64,000 bases of DNA from Hemibagrus wyckioides (GCF_019097595.1 NC_080720.1:21631352-21695351); one strand, 5' to 3'; positions 45,057 to 57,149 are shown, counted from the stretch's first letter. Numbers and translations: made by a program. Notes: generated from the sequence alone by a model not told the origin.

Positions 45057-46055
45057 TCTTTTCGTGATCAATACAATAACAAGCCTGCATGAAATGTTCG
45101 AAACAGTATGTCTGCCCTCAAGTCATGCATCACCTGTTAATTCACAACCCAATCCTTGCCTGACTAGAGACTTCTTTTCTCTAAGGCATGTGTACTTCCA
45201 TTTGATTAAACCCTCAACATCATCTGCTTCAAATATCCCAGTCCTCACTAACACTTTCCATAACAATCAGCTTTATTAGATGTGAGGGTACCGGTCTAAA
45301 TCTGGTCTGCACTCTGTCAGCTTCAGACACAGCCCGGATGTCACATGTCCTCTGTTCTCCTATTGTTTGTCTTTCCCAGGAAACGGGAAGTTCACCACCA
45401 CGGCCAGGAACAGTGAAGGGAAACGACAGGCGTTTTTGATAGAGTTGGGTCTTTAAAAAAAAAACCCCTCAGTTTTCAAGACACCCAGACCAGAGGTTTA
45501 ATCAACGTCAACCATGTGTCATTAACAGGAAAACATGAACACACATGTCTCCTGGTGCACCACAGGTTTTTCCCTTAAGATTTGCCAAGCACTGTGCGAT
45601 TGGCAACCTGGCATGAGATCATTCACCCAACAGCTTTTTATGAGCTACTGCAGGAACAATGCCATATTTTAAATGCAAATCTGTTATCAGATCTCTTTTC
45701 ATTGATTAGTTCTTCTGAAAACATTTCACAAGCAAACCAGAAATCCTATAGCAGAAGAGTAAGTCATTGTGTCATCTTGCTCAGGTAGTGTGCACTCTGT
45801 TCAAAGCAACTCCTCCACTAGTTATAAATGCCTAGTGTTTTAATAACGCAGAGCAACGCGGTTATAACACGTATATAACTAGATCTCTGTCTATTAGACT
45901 ATAATATGAAAAGAGCTCGAACATGATAAATGTAGTTAACCTGCACTCAAACAGCTACAGAAAAGCAAGGGCACAAGCCTGGACAAAGTGTCTGATTTCT
46001 GTACAGTGAAGAAATAAAAAGTGGCATGAATATTAGAGTGACAAAGCGAGCTCAC

Positions 46056-46340
46056 CTCTCAGCGCTGCTCCAGTCCACAGTCAGGTTCCCGGTGTTGTCT
46101 TTCTAACGGAGCTTCTTCGCTTTAGTTTATACTACAGCCTCATTTCCAGTACGGAATAAAAGGGTGACTCGGTAAGCATTAAGGCATGAAAATAAACGCA
46201 GAATAAACACACAAACGTTCCTCCAGTTCCCCTTTTTTTGTTGTTGTTGTCAGGACGCGGGATACCGCCGCCACGGTCGCGTCCCATTCACACAAAAGCG
46301 CACTTTCCCTCCGCCTCCTTTACCTCCACACACAGACCAG
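46056..46340 (-). promoter_or_regulatory. candidate distal promoter and first exon of frmd4b (CpG-rich)
   Basis: A GC- and CpG-rich island (for example gacgcgggataccgccgcca and ggtcgcgtcc near 46253-46284) in an AT-rich region, followed on the minus strand by a possible non-coding exon ending GCGCTGAGAG at donor GTGAGC (46055-46050). No in-frame start is assigned. It would feed the exon 1a acceptor at 28922. The start site and exon extent are not determinable by eye. Confidence 0.4.
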
Positions 46341-46514
46341 CCCACACTGCACCCGCTCTCCTATCCTGGCTGAGTGACAACAGCCCAGTCCATCAAAAAA
46401 AAGACGTCATAAATGACATGTTATTATAAAAAGAATTAAATATAAACACAAAACTAACTAAAAAAAAAAAGAATAAATTCGATGTCATATAGGCTACAAT
46501 AAGAGGAATACTCA

Positions 46515-46646
46515 TTCTTCTACTCATATTCATTCCTTCATCTTCAGTAATGGCTTTATTCTGGTCAGGGCTGTGGTCTAGAGCCCTTTGTGTGACAGGA
46601 ATGCTTTCATTAGGATGCCAGTCTATGGTAGAAGCCCATGCACACG

Positions 46647-46681
<35 letters not shown>

Positions 46682-46820
46682 ATTCATACACTCATTCAGA
46701 CTTGTGGAAATTTAGTGTTTGCCAGTCCACATACCAGCATGTTTTTGTAGAGTGGGAGGAAATCAGAGAACCTGGAGGAAACCAACACAGCCACAAAATG
46801 TTTAATTCACCCCAGACTGA
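46515..46820 (-). repeat. SINE (antisense, head truncated) with internal (CA)n
   Basis: The order 'ttcagtaatggctttattct', 'ggatgccagtctatggtaga', CA run (46645-46681), 'cattcatacactcattcag', 'gtgggaggaaatcagagaac' is the complement of the catfish-type SINE at 41.3 kb. The CA tract sits where the canonical element has 'cacacac'. Confidence 0.75.
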
Positions 46821-46880
46821 CCGATGACTCTGGATATGTAACTTCTTTGAAAACAATGGAATATGGGCTCGGTCAGATTT

Positions 46881-47644
46881 AAAACCGATCAGCCGTAACA
46901 TTAAAAACACTGACAGGTGATGTAAATAATACGGATTGTCTTGTTACAGTGGCACCTGTCACTGGGTCAGATATATTAGGGAGTGAGTAAACAGTCAAGT
47001 GTAAGGATCTGAGCCCATCTGGTCTGATTGCACAGATGAGCTACTGTAGTACAAATAGCTGAAAAAGTTAATGCTGGCTATAATAAAAAAAACACACAGT
47101 GCATTACAACTTGTTGTATATGGTGCTACATGCATCCAGAGCAGTCAGAGTGCCTATGCTGATCCCACCTACTTTTTGAAAGTGCTTACAAATAGGTATG
47201 TGAGCATCAGAACTGGGACATGGAACAATAGTAGAAGGTGGCCTGGGGAAGAAATGGCACCAGGAGGCACTATAGGAAGAAGGATGTTACTCTGACATTG
47301 TTGTAGACCAATTAACCCCTTTTCATAGCACCGGCATCCATTTATGGTGGTGGCCTCTTTCAGCAGGATACTGCAAAAATTTTTTGAGGAATAGTTTGAG
47401 CTTCATAACAATGATCTCAATCTGATCGATCTGTAGAATGTGCTGGATCAAAAAGTACAGTCCACGGAGGCTCCATCTCCCAACTTAAAGGGTCTGCTGC
47501 TAGCATCTTGATGCCAGATACCACAGCACACCTTCAGAGATCTTGTAGAGTCCATGCCTCGAAGGGTCAGAGCTGTTTTGGTGGAACATGGGCCACCTGC
47601 ACAATGTTAGGCAGGTGGTTTCAATGTTATGGTTGATAAGTGTA
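46881..47644 (+). mobile_element. Tc1-type non-autonomous element
   Basis: Left 'accgatcagccgtaacatta' (about 46884-46903) pairs with right 'aatgttatggttgataagtg' (47623-47642) as terminal inverted repeats. The interior has 'tcactgggtcagatatatta' and 'gctgctagcatcttgatgcc', shared with the copy at 23.35-23.9 kb. Degenerate. Confidence 0.75.
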
Positions 47645-47659
47645 GCGTTTACATAAAAA

Positions 47660-47935
47660 TATTACGTTTCTTATCCAAATGTGTTTTCATTGCTTATACC
47701 AAATTTAAAACAAGTTTTTAATTGCTAGATTGAATTATGTAAAGTGAGCGTGAACAATTCATGTAGTGTAAACATAAAACAATTACATTATGAAATCTAA
47801 TGAAGATGTTGGCTCTGAAGTGACCTACGACTACAAAATTAAATTAAGGTGTTTAGAACATGTGTATTAGAAAAGCACAGCTGTAATTCGGTTGTGGCAG
47901 CATACCAATGACCTAAATTCAACCCTCAGCTCTGG
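47660..47935 (+). repeat. unnamed interspersed repeat family B, copy 2
   Basis: Matches 33325-33600: 'cattgcttataccaaattta', 'gctagattgaattatgtaaa', 'gtgtaaacataaaacaatta', 'gaagatgttggctct', then a weak tRNA-like segment ('ggttgtggcagcatacc'). Confidence 0.6.
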
Positions 47936-47970
47936 TAAGAGCATGGAGTTTGATTCTATTCAGGGATTTT

Positions 47971-47991
47971 TATATATATATATATATATAT
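47971..47991 (+). repeat. (TA)n microsatellite
   Basis: About 10 TA units. Confidence 0.93.
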
Positions 47992-48639
47992 ACTATCAAA
48001 TCATTCTCTATGTAGGAAAACTTAATGTAACTTGTGTATGCATGTAACTGATGTTTGCATTTAATGAAGCAAAATCAATAAGCTATTTTTCTTTTTTCTT
48101 TTTTTTTATTTAACTAATGTTGAAGTTTAACTGAAATGACAGGGTTTTCATGGTCCAAGGTTCTTCTCACTACATAATAATTACAATTTAGCAATAAATA
48201 AATGTTAACACTGAAAAGTAAACATAAAATTAATACAGAATAGCTTTTCCTTTTTCATTTATTTTCCCAATAGTAATATCTTTATGTTAAACCTACACGC
48301 AGCCTTTTGCAAATAAACATCGCAAAATTGCTCCATTTAGATTTAATGGACGATACGATATCATCTTCACACAGACGATAAGTAGATGGTCAAAAAGCTG
48401 TGTTTGGTGTAGTAACATATAGTTTAAACAATTTAACTTTAAATGACCTGCAGTAGTTTTGCCTCAGAATGAATTTTGGTGTCTGGAAATACTGTTTCTT
48501 TCTTTTTGTCCTTTATAAAATTAAAAAACATAAATTTAAAAAATATTAAACTCTAAAATGAGTTCAAACTCTAGAATTAGAAAGTGAACTGAGAGATGTT
48601 TGAGGCTATTTTATTGCAAAAATCTAATTGGAAAAGTGG

Positions 48640-48722
48640 ATGTAGTACTTGTGCTGCGGTGAACTTGTGCTTGAATTTCCCCTGTGGGGGATTAATGAAA
48701 GTACATCTCATCTCATCTCATC
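48640..48722 (+). repeat. retroelement 3' tail
   Basis: 'tgaatttcccctgtggggga' and 'ttaatgaaagtacatctcat' followed by repeated 'ctcat' units: a typical fish LINE 3' end with short tandem tail. Confidence 0.65.
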
Positions 48723-48929
48723 ATTTTAATGAGGAAATTGTAGCACGTAACATGCAGTCTGTACAAGTCTGAAGCGACTAATTAAAATGAATCTTTATCG
48801 GCGTTCTTTTCTAATTGAATACAGCAATTTTCATTACAAATGATATTACTGACCACAACTTGAGTGAAAAGTAGAATCTTTTCAGAGTTTATTAGTATTT
48901 GGTTTGTCCTCTTAGATAGATAGATAAAG

Positions 48930-48973
48930 AAACTTCCAAGAATTTTCCTCATTGGGATCAATAAAGTCTATCT

Positions 48974-49066
<93 letters not shown>
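48930..49066 (+). repeat. LINE 3' end with (CTAT)n tail
   Basis: 'attttcctcattgggatcaa' then 'taaagtctatctt' followed by about 23 CTAT units; the microsatellite appears to have grown from a retroelement tail. Confidence 0.75.
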
Positions 49067-49774
49067 TTTTGCTTTAATGACAGTGTGCACTCATGCTTGC
49101 ATGGACAAGTTACAAAACCATATGTTCCATTTGAGATCAAATCCATCTGGGTGTCATCTGAACACATGCATCAAAATAAGAGATCAGACATCTTAATTAT
49201 AACTTAAAAATTAAAGATATTGAAAATCCTTCTCTTTTTTTCTTATCTACAATTTATCAAACCAAAACAGACAAACTGAAGGCAGCAATCAGACTTGATA
49301 AGCAGGTAAAGGGTTCTGTGATCAGCAAACATGCTGAACTCGGCAGGGACACAACTAGAAAGAGGCAGGCAGAAAAACAAACCCGGATATACAAAGCATA
49401 GGTAAATAAGGCTCAGTAGTGTCAGTGTCAACAGCAGAAGAGAAACTCTGTTGGGAGTTCAAGTTAAGGCAGTGAGTGAAGTTTTTAATAAGGGCAAACT
49501 TGATCTTAACTTTTCCCCATAAGCATAAGATTGTATAGTTATAAATTATAAATGCAATCTTTAAGAAACTATTACTTGACTTCTGGATGAGATTACATGC
49601 AAAGAGAAACATATTTCTGTTCAGGGAAAGAAAGAAGGTTAAGTTTTTATGACTATATCGAGGGAAAGGGTCAAAAATGGATGTTTTCCCAACTTACCAC
49701 ACATTGAAAATGCATTTGATGAAAAAACAGAATGATTGACTGAAATCTCATACATTATACTTGATGATAAAGAT

Positions 49775-49850
49775 GAGATGCTTTTAAGGTACCTTTATTA
49801 ATCCACCGTTGGAGAAATTCAAGATAACACAGCAGCGCAAATAAGAGGAG
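49775..49850 (+). repeat. retroelement tail fragment
   Basis: 'acctttattaatccaccgtt' and 'ggagaaattcaagataacac' resemble a LINE 3' end in antisense (compare 'cccctgtgggggattaat'). Confidence 0.45.
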
Positions 49851-50579
49851 TAACAAAAAAACCCTATACATCTAAGAGTAAAATAAAAAATAGTATGAGA
49901 AAAAAAAATAGAAACTTTAAAGTAAATCAATGCCCTTGGTATTTACTGTATATACATACGCAGTGTCTGTTGAACTGTAAATAACTGTTGCATTGTGGAA
50001 CAGTGCAGACCTCTGAGTGTCTATAGTACACAAACTGCTTAATCAGGTTCAAAGTGTATAAAGACTGGCAACCTTGACTATTCCTGCTCCGTGATTTCTC
50101 CCTTGAGTGTGTGTGAAATTGCAATGCATGGCCTACTCCATATCTCACATCCATAATCATTGGCCTGATAACGTAATGTAATGATTTTCTTGTGACTCAC
50201 CAGCCAGTAAAACATTTCCACTTCTCACCTTATCAGCCATGAGTGAAGAGGAGGAGGAGGAACAGTACAGCTGGTAACTTTACTAAGAATGTGCTGTTTT
50301 CAAACTGTGGTTTAAAAATAGCAAAGGTCTTAGCTGTTTAATGATCTTTAAAGCCACTTTAACAAAACCTCCAAAATAGCAATCTAGAAGGAATGTCATT
50401 TGTGGCTAATCTTAATTCATATATCATACAGGTTTGCTTTCTTACTCTGCCACTCCCTTTTATTTTTCCTCATGGAGAGGAATTCTAAAAAGCTACAGCT
50501 GCATGAGAGCTTATTTGCGTGTGGAGGTGTGTGACCATGGCTTTGCTCTAAAAGGCAAAACGTGTGGCCATGCAGAAAC

Positions 50580-50582
<3 letters not shown>

Positions 50583-50623
<41 letters not shown>

Positions 50624-50645
50624 AGAGAGAGGGAGGGAGGGATGG
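50583..50645 (+). repeat. (GA)n microsatellite
   Basis: About 17 GA units, then GAAA and GGGA variants. Confidence 0.95.
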
Positions 50646-51390
50646 GGGAAGGAAGGGAGTGTCGGAGCTTTGGGAGTCTATAGCATTTGTAACAATGGGA
50701 ACACTCCTGAAATCATTAAATCCACTGCTGCAGGAAAAAGGAAGGAATAAAAAAATTCTTTATTGTACATAACTTCAACACAGTTATTGTACATAATTTC
50801 AACTGATTTACAGCAAAGACATAATTATAGAATGTGTTTCCAGTATCAAAATAAGCAACAAAGACCAGTACAATAAAAGAACTTTGTCTAAATACAATAG
50901 ACACAACAAAAGAGAATCATCATAGCTGTCTTTGTGCTCACTGTGAGTTTTTTTTAAGCTGCTTTTGTGGCTGTATGGAAACCAGAAGGGGCGAATAGCA
51001 CAGTTTCAGCCTGTTAATTAGAACCACACACCTTGGAAAAACACAGCATCACTCACTAAACACAAGATGTCCATGTTTTCTATTATTGTACATGAAGAAA
51101 GACAGTGATTAATACTTCAGTTCTGCTTACACTGAATATTACTGATCTGAATAATCAATCATTGTGTATATTAGAATTATTGTCTGCCATGTAATAAGTG
51201 TAAAATCTTATGAAATATTAAACAACTGATAAAGCATAGCAAAATTTATGCACAACAATAATAGCAGGATCAAAGCCAACACACTTTAGTAAAACTAAAA
51301 GCTAAATCCAGCTGACATAAGGATTTCCTTCTAATTCCTTTTTATACCCCCCACTGGCTGATACTTTGGGAAGACATTATGACATTATTC

Positions 51391-51432
51391 CATCTCCTCC
51401 TCCTCCTCCTCCTCCTCCTCCTCCTCCTCTTC
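51391..51432 (+). repeat. (CTC)n microsatellite
   Basis: About 12 CTC units. Frames through it read polyproline or polyglutamate and are not genes. Confidence 0.95.
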
Positions 51433-52249
51433 CTTATCCAGTGCCATGTGTGCAGTATGCATCTCTGTGCCCCCCGAAAATCTCCCCCCGGCCTTATCTA
51501 CCCTGGGGATTATCACTGACGTGTAATTTCTGTGTCTACCATTCCTCTGCTGCTCTGTCATTTGCATCCGTTTACATGTAAATGCTAATGTGGTAGGCTT
51601 GCACCCTGTCAGGGATTGTGTTGGTGGGTTGTTCATCATAATGAAATCAGGAACATCTGATTTAAGATCATCTGTGTAAAGAAACCAAGCTTGTTTTTTT
51701 CCACATGCAATGACAATACATCATGCCATTCGGACGCGTATAAATGAATACAGCATGATCACCTGATCATTACCACATTTCCAAAGTCATGTTTTGTGAT
51801 ATATTGCAATACGTGTAGGATTTAACGCTTTGTGTGATTCAATGCGAATTACACATTGTAAACATTTGATTGTGCATTAACTTATGCCTCGCATGCAGCA
51901 AATATTTACACAGAGAAATTACCTGTCAAAAGCAAACCTGTCACTATCTTCTGCAATATAATGTCACCCAACGTCCTAATCTCTTATTATTCAGCATGTC
52001 TCATGCCATCGCCTGAGGGTAAATCTGCCATAGTCTGCTGCATATTGTAAAATATAATAATAAGAAGAATAATGGATATGTTGCAGATATTATCAAGACA
52101 AATTATCTGTCATTCCTGTATAATTGCCCTAAACTACACATTAATACATGTCTCATTAAAATGATAAAATAGGTTGTTGTCATCCAGTGCATTACAATTC
52201 TGTGAATTCAGTAAACAAGTGGTTCTCCTGTGAACAGAAAAACATTATA

Positions 52250-52590
52250 CAATACATGGACAAATTTTTTGGACACCTGAGCGAGCATCATACACTTAAT
52301 GTAGTTCTTCCCCAAATTGTCTCCACCAATTTGGAAGCATTACAGTTTCCCTTCACTGGAACTAGAGGTCTAAACATGCTCCAGCATGACAATGCCTGTG
52401 CAAACTAAGCAAGCTTCATGGAGATGAGGCTCTCCAATATTGGCATAGAAGAACTCAAGTGACCTGCACAGAGTCATGACCTCGACCTCACCAAACATTG
52501 GGATGAATTGGAACACGGCCTGAACCCCCAGGCCTCCTCACCTGACATCAGTGCCTGATCTCACCAACTCTCTTGTGAACGATCACATAT
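52250..52590 (+). mobile_element. Tc1-like relic
   Basis: Keeps the terminus-like 'aattttttggacacctgagc', then 'cagtttcccttcactggaac', 'gctccagcatgacaatgcct' and 'cagagtcatgacctcgacct', in the order of a Tc1 element but with an internal deletion and no open frame. Confidence 0.75.
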
Positions 52591-53344
52591 CCCCAAATTG
52601 TTGGTGTGATTTATTTTACTGTCTGTTTGACTGGTTTGGGAAAATCCTTTCTTAGGCATTCATATAAGAAACGATGTGTTTTGTAACATTTAGAATAATT
52701 GTGCATTGTGAGATTAAAGTGAATAGAATTTTGGTCCTCATCATGATTTGGTTCTCCTGTTTCACAGTTGCTACTCAAAATCAATTTATATACAAAGAAA
52801 CATTTAAATTAACCACTTACTCATTGTTCATGGTGGGTTTATTCTTAGTTGAGGCACAAATGACTTTCTATAAAATGTTTCATTGTCACTGCTGTGCCCA
52901 GTATCCTGGAAGGCCACACTCTAGAACACTCTAGTCTGTTGTCACTCTAGTCTAGAACACTCTAGTCTGTTGATTTTCATGCAGTAACACACATATTAAA
53001 CTCAGTAAGTAGTCAGCTGTGTTTAAACAGGGACATCAAAGGGTGCTACACCGTTTGCATGGTCACTGGGTCTTGCTTGACCTATTCCATACTGACCTCT
53101 AGTGGTGTTCCTGTGGTGTAGTCCCTTCATCATCCTTGACCCTGACCAGGAGAAAGACTGAATTGATAGTTCAGGGACACTAGTCTGGTATAGAAGTGTT
53201 TGATAGCATATTGAAAAAATGAAGAAGGATCTCTTAGCTTTGTTCACTGCATAGGCCAAACAGTATAATAAATATGTTATAGCTGTGTGATTTTAGAATT
53301 AAATTAATCCTACATAGTATGTGTGAACATAAAAAGTCTACACC

Positions 53345-53480
53345 ATTCATACAATATAGCAGGGGTATACAATCTTGATGGAGCATGTTTTCATTCCAAC
53401 TAGCAGGAACTGCACCTGATTTCACCTGTTTAGTCAGCTGAGCTTGGCTTTAAGTAGACTCAAGATTCGACACCACTGCA
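53345..53480 (+). mobile_element. hAT-type MITE half
   Basis: 'gcaggggtatacaatcttga', 'tgttttcattccaactagca' and 'gctttaagtagactcaagat' match one arm of the element at 27224-27418, ending 'cgacaccactgcag'. The opposite arm is mostly lost. Confidence 0.55.
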
Positions 53481-54460
53481 GTATAGAGCCATTGAGCACT
53501 AAACCTATATGTGGTTCTTTCCCAAAGTTGGAAGCACACAATTGTCTAGAATGTCTTTGTACACCGATCAGGCATAACATTATTACCACTGACAATTGAA
53601 GTGAATAACAATTATTATCTCCTCATTATGGCACCGGTTAGTGGGTGGGATATATTAGGCAGCAAGTGAATATTTTGTCCTCAAAGTTGATGTTAGAAGC
53701 AGGAAAAATGGGCAAGTGTTAGGATTTGAATGAGTTTGACAAGGGCAAATTGTGATGGCTAGACGACTGGATCAGAGCATCTCCAAACCTGCAGCTCTTG
53801 TGGGGTGTTCCCGGTCTGCAGTGGTCAGTATCTATAAAGAGTGGTCCAAGGAAGGAACAGTGGTAAACTGGTGACAGGGTCATGGGCAGCTGGCTCACTG
53901 ATGCACGTGGAGGCTGGCCCGTGTGATCCGATCCAACAGACGAGCTACTGTTGCTCAAATTGCTGAAGAAGTTAATGCTAGGTCTGTTAGTAAGGTGTCA
54001 GAATACGCATTACATTTTTTTGTGTTTTGGCAGCAAAAGGGAGACCAACACAATGTTGGTCATAATGTTATGCCTGGTTGGTGTATACTGTAGTATTAAG
54101 GTTTCCCTTCACTGGAACTAAAAGGCCTAAATGTGTGACAGTACATCTATACACAACACAAACACCACGAAGACATGACTTGCCAAGATTGAATTGGAAG
54201 AACTTGAGTATCTTGCACAGAGCCCTGACCTCAACCCCACTGATCACCTTTGGGATGAACTGGAATGCCGACTATGCCCCAGACATCAGAACTTGATCTC
54301 CCTAATGCTCTTGTGGCTGAATGAACACAAATCCTCACAGCCATGCTTCAAAATCTAGTGGAAAGCCTCAGAAGAGAAGAGATTATTGTAACAGTAAAGC
54401 AGGAGTAAATCTAGAATGGGACATTCAAAAGCAAATATGGGTATAATGGTCAGGAGCTCA
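53481..54460 (+). mobile_element. Tc1-like relic (outer, interrupted)
   Basis: The left part ending 'aattgtctagaatgtctttg' (53540-53559) continues at 54086 with 'tactgtagtattaaggtttc', then 'ccttcactggaactaaaagg', 'tgacctcaaccccactgatc' and 'tatgggtataatggtcagga'. The two halves are colinear with other Tc1 copies in the window and are split by the element at 53560-54085. Confidence 0.75.
53560..54085. mobile_element. Tc1-type non-autonomous element (inner insertion)
   Basis: TIRs caccgatcaggcataacatt (53562-53581) and, at the right, aatgttatgcctggttggtg (54064-54083). It is flanked on both sides by TA (53560-53561 and 54084-54085), the Tc1/mariner target duplication. The interior matches the 23.35-kb and 46.9-kb families ('gggtgggatatattaggcag'). 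Confidence 0.8.
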
Positions 54461-54559
54461 CAAATTTTATTATCAGATATCATATTATTATATTATATGT
54501 GACTTAACTGGCTTTCTGTACTCTGTTTTTAATTTGAAAAAAAGAGCAACAGAGAAACC

Positions 54560-54772
54560 TTTTTTCACATCATACTTCACATCACACTGTACATGGCTAA
54601 GACAAACTTCTGTCCTAGCTCTGTGGTGTTGTTTTTATGCTGAACTTTGTTGTTGTATGTTTATGTAGCACCAGGTCCTGGAGAAACGTTGTTTCATTTC
54701 ACTATGTACTGCGTCAGCTATATGTGGTTGAAATGACAATAAAGCTTCTTGAATCTTGAATCTTTTACATTA
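54560..54772 (+). repeat. interspersed repeat with retroelement-like tail
   Basis: Ends 'ggttgaaatgacaataaagc' and 'ttcttgaatcttgaatct', a frequent fish SINE/LINE 3' end, after 'gtttcatttcactatgtact'. Confidence 0.6.
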
Positions 54773-54774
54773 TA

Positions 54775-55012
54775 ACTATACAATTCAGTTTAACTTTATT
54801 TGTATAGCTTGTGTAACAATATACATTGCCACAAAGCAGTTTAAGAGAAATATATAAATTCAGGATTTAAATTTTATATTCAGTGTATCCCTAATGAGCA
54901 AGCCTGAGGAAATGTTGGCAAGGAAAAGCTCCCTGTGATGATATAAGGAAGAAACAATGAGACTCTAAAGGAAAACCATCATCATGTGGGTGACAGCAGA
55001 AAGTGTGATTAT
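54775..55012 (+). repeat. interspersed repeat fragment
   Basis: 'tttaactttatttgtatagc', 'ggcaaggaaaagctccctgt' and 'catcatcatgtgggtgacag' are hallmark segments of a common teleost retroelement-derived repeat. Confidence 0.6.
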
Positions 55013-55659
55013 CAATCTAATCAAATATAAATGTATTATGTAAACAGAAAATTAATTTAAGATTTAACAAGAAGTCTATGTTGTTGAAGTTATCAACTGT
55101 TCGCTGATGAAGCACAACTATATATATCAATTGCAATCGTATCAAATTTCTTATCATAGCAATTGTAGTCCTAAGCCATCGTAGCAACACTGTTTTTATG
55201 AACTGCAGTCCAAAGCCATCTTCATAGTTTCTATGTGATTCCAGTAAATTCACAGTTACATGTCAGCCAAGAGGAGGCAGCAGAACTTTGCCTATTTATA
55301 ATCAAAGCAGGAGGGAAAAGTGGTTTATAGGGTCTTTAAGGCTCTTATAGAGGTCTGGTATCATCAGTCTATGTATGTTAAAAATACATGTATCCCATCT
55401 TCCTTATCATTCTTTTTACTTTTTTTTTTTGCCTTTTTCTATGTAAATATGTTCTAGAAAAAAAACATTTCAAGTCAAAACAACTGTATTGTTTGCTATT
55501 AAATGGGAAACAAAGATCAGCTTTAACTTTGAGCAATGGATTTAGAGTATTACTCAGGAGCAGATCAAATTTAGAAACCATGTTTGAGGTGCAAAACATG
55601 CATGGTTTGTAAGATGATTAGTCATTCTTTCACAAAAAAAGAAAAAAATTAATTGTTGT

Positions 55660-55860
55660 TGTTCTTCAGCTGCGCACTGTTTGGGGTTACCACAGCAGAT
55701 CATCCAATCAGCATATTTGATTTGACACAGGTTATACGGTGGATGCCCTTCCTGACACAAGCCTCCCATTTTATCCAGGCTTGGGACTGGCACGAAGAGT
55801 TAACCCCTCAGTGGCTGGTTGGGTATCAAACCTGGGCTGCTGGACCATCAGGGAATACAA
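55660..55860 (+). repeat. fish SINE-type repeat
   Basis: 'ggggttaccacagcagatca', 'cggtggatgcccttcctgac', 'cccattttatccaggcttgg' and 'gtatcaaacctgggctgctg' match a widespread teleost short interspersed repeat. Confidence 0.7.
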
Positions 55861-56461
55861 GAAAACATAAGTGTGCTTTGTTTGTTATTAAATGAATTAA
55901 GAGTAAGATTAAGAGTAAGCTTTTCCACAATATATTTATCTCATAGAATTAAATAAAATTGACTATTCATAATGGTTATGATTTTACTATTGTGAATATA
56001 TGTATTTATCTGGAAAAAGCATCTTACACAAAAGTATCTCTTTTAGAAGTCAGCTCTTCTAAAAGAGTTTCAGATCTTTAGGGGAATAAATAAATTGTTT
56101 AAAGTATATAAAATAGATAACTATTATTTATTTTGTGTTTGCCAATCAATGCACAGACATTTATGCTCAATTATTTAAGTGTTGACTGACATTTGCATAG
56201 ATTCATTCAATGTCATCTATATATAATCCTAATAAAATTAGTAACAATTCCTGACAGTTTTGTTAGCAGGTTTTTGTGATTCGATGATTCTGGTCTACAG
56301 TGTGCAATTAATCTCTTTTGTTCTTGTAGCTTTGTTCTTGTTTTGTCCTCGCTGCCACTTTTGTTGTTTTTCTCTTCATTTCAGCTTTAGCAGGGTACAC
56401 ATGTGATTTATTAGTATTCATCCAGTCCTCATAGACACAACATATCCAGGGCAAAACATAC

Positions 56462-56672
56462 ATGATGCTTCAGCATACCAAGACATTTTGGACATTGTGG
56501 GAACAGTTTGGGGATGACCCCTTCCTGTTCCAACATGACTGCACACCAGTGCACAAAGCAAGGTCCATAAAGACATGGATGAGTGAGTTTGGTGTGGAGG
56601 AACTTGACTGGCCTGCACAGAGTCCTGACCTCAACCTGAGAGAACAGTTTTGGGATGAATTAGAGCAGGGAA
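56462..56672 (+). pseudogene. Tc1-like transposase fragment
   Basis: The frame reads [39 protein letters not shown], then QFWDELEQ and a stop. Only the C-terminal third of a D34E transposase remains. Confidence 0.75.
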
Positions 56673-56914
56673 CCTGAATGGACCTTTATGGATCTTGCTT
56701 TGTGCACTGGTGTACAGTCATGTTGGATCAGGAAGGGGTCATCCCCAAACTGTTCTCAAAAGTTGGGAGCATGAAATTATCCAAAATGTCTTGGTATGCT
56801 GAAGCATTAAGAGTTCCTTTCACTGGAACTAAGAGGCCAAGCCCAACCCCTGAAAAACAACCCCTGAATTCAATGATTTGGAGGGGTGTCCCAAAACTTT
56901 TGGCAATATAGTGC
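56462..56914. mobile_element. Tc1-like fold-back element
   Basis: The left arm (+), 56464-56672, encodes [20 protein letters not shown] and [10 protein letters not shown]. The right arm (-), about 56678-56914, is an inverted copy running to the family terminus (reverse complement of cactatattgcc at 56902-56913). Same family as the fold-back at 15.2-15.96 kb but with different junctions. Confidence 0.8.
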
Positions 56915-57149
56915 ATCCATATGCATGATTTGAATACAGAAGGACTAACAGGATGCAGAAACTGGGAACTTGGTACAGAAAAGCTGATCTTAACCTGTTC
57001 ATCTGCAAGACTTCACAAAGCCTTTGTAAAAACTAAGGCTAATGAGTAATCTATGACAGAATTAATTGAGACTACTGGCTTAACTACTTAGTTGTATCTG
57101 TGTCTCTTATAGCACTGTCTCATACTGGAAACTGGATTAACCTTTTCAT

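Larger units (their letters stand above)
37770..46055 (-). other. region between candidate exon at 37.7 kb and distal promoter
   Basis: AT-rich, with repeats as listed (family A and B copies, SINE at 41.3 kb, Tc1 relic at 41.7 kb). The AT-rich block 39290-39430 is low complexity. 42.1-44.9 kb holds no recognised gene or repeat and is the least repetitive part. Confidence 0.6.

Noticed and set aside
46393..46683. 96-codon minus frame with Cys/Val run
   Set aside because: Arises from the (CA)n tract within a SINE.
50434..50772. 112-codon plus frame with Arg/Glu run
   Set aside because: Driven by the (GA)n microsatellite; flanks have no similarity to proteins.
51385..51640. Polyproline/polyglutamate open frames
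   Set aside because: Produced by the (CTC)n microsatellite; no other coding signal.
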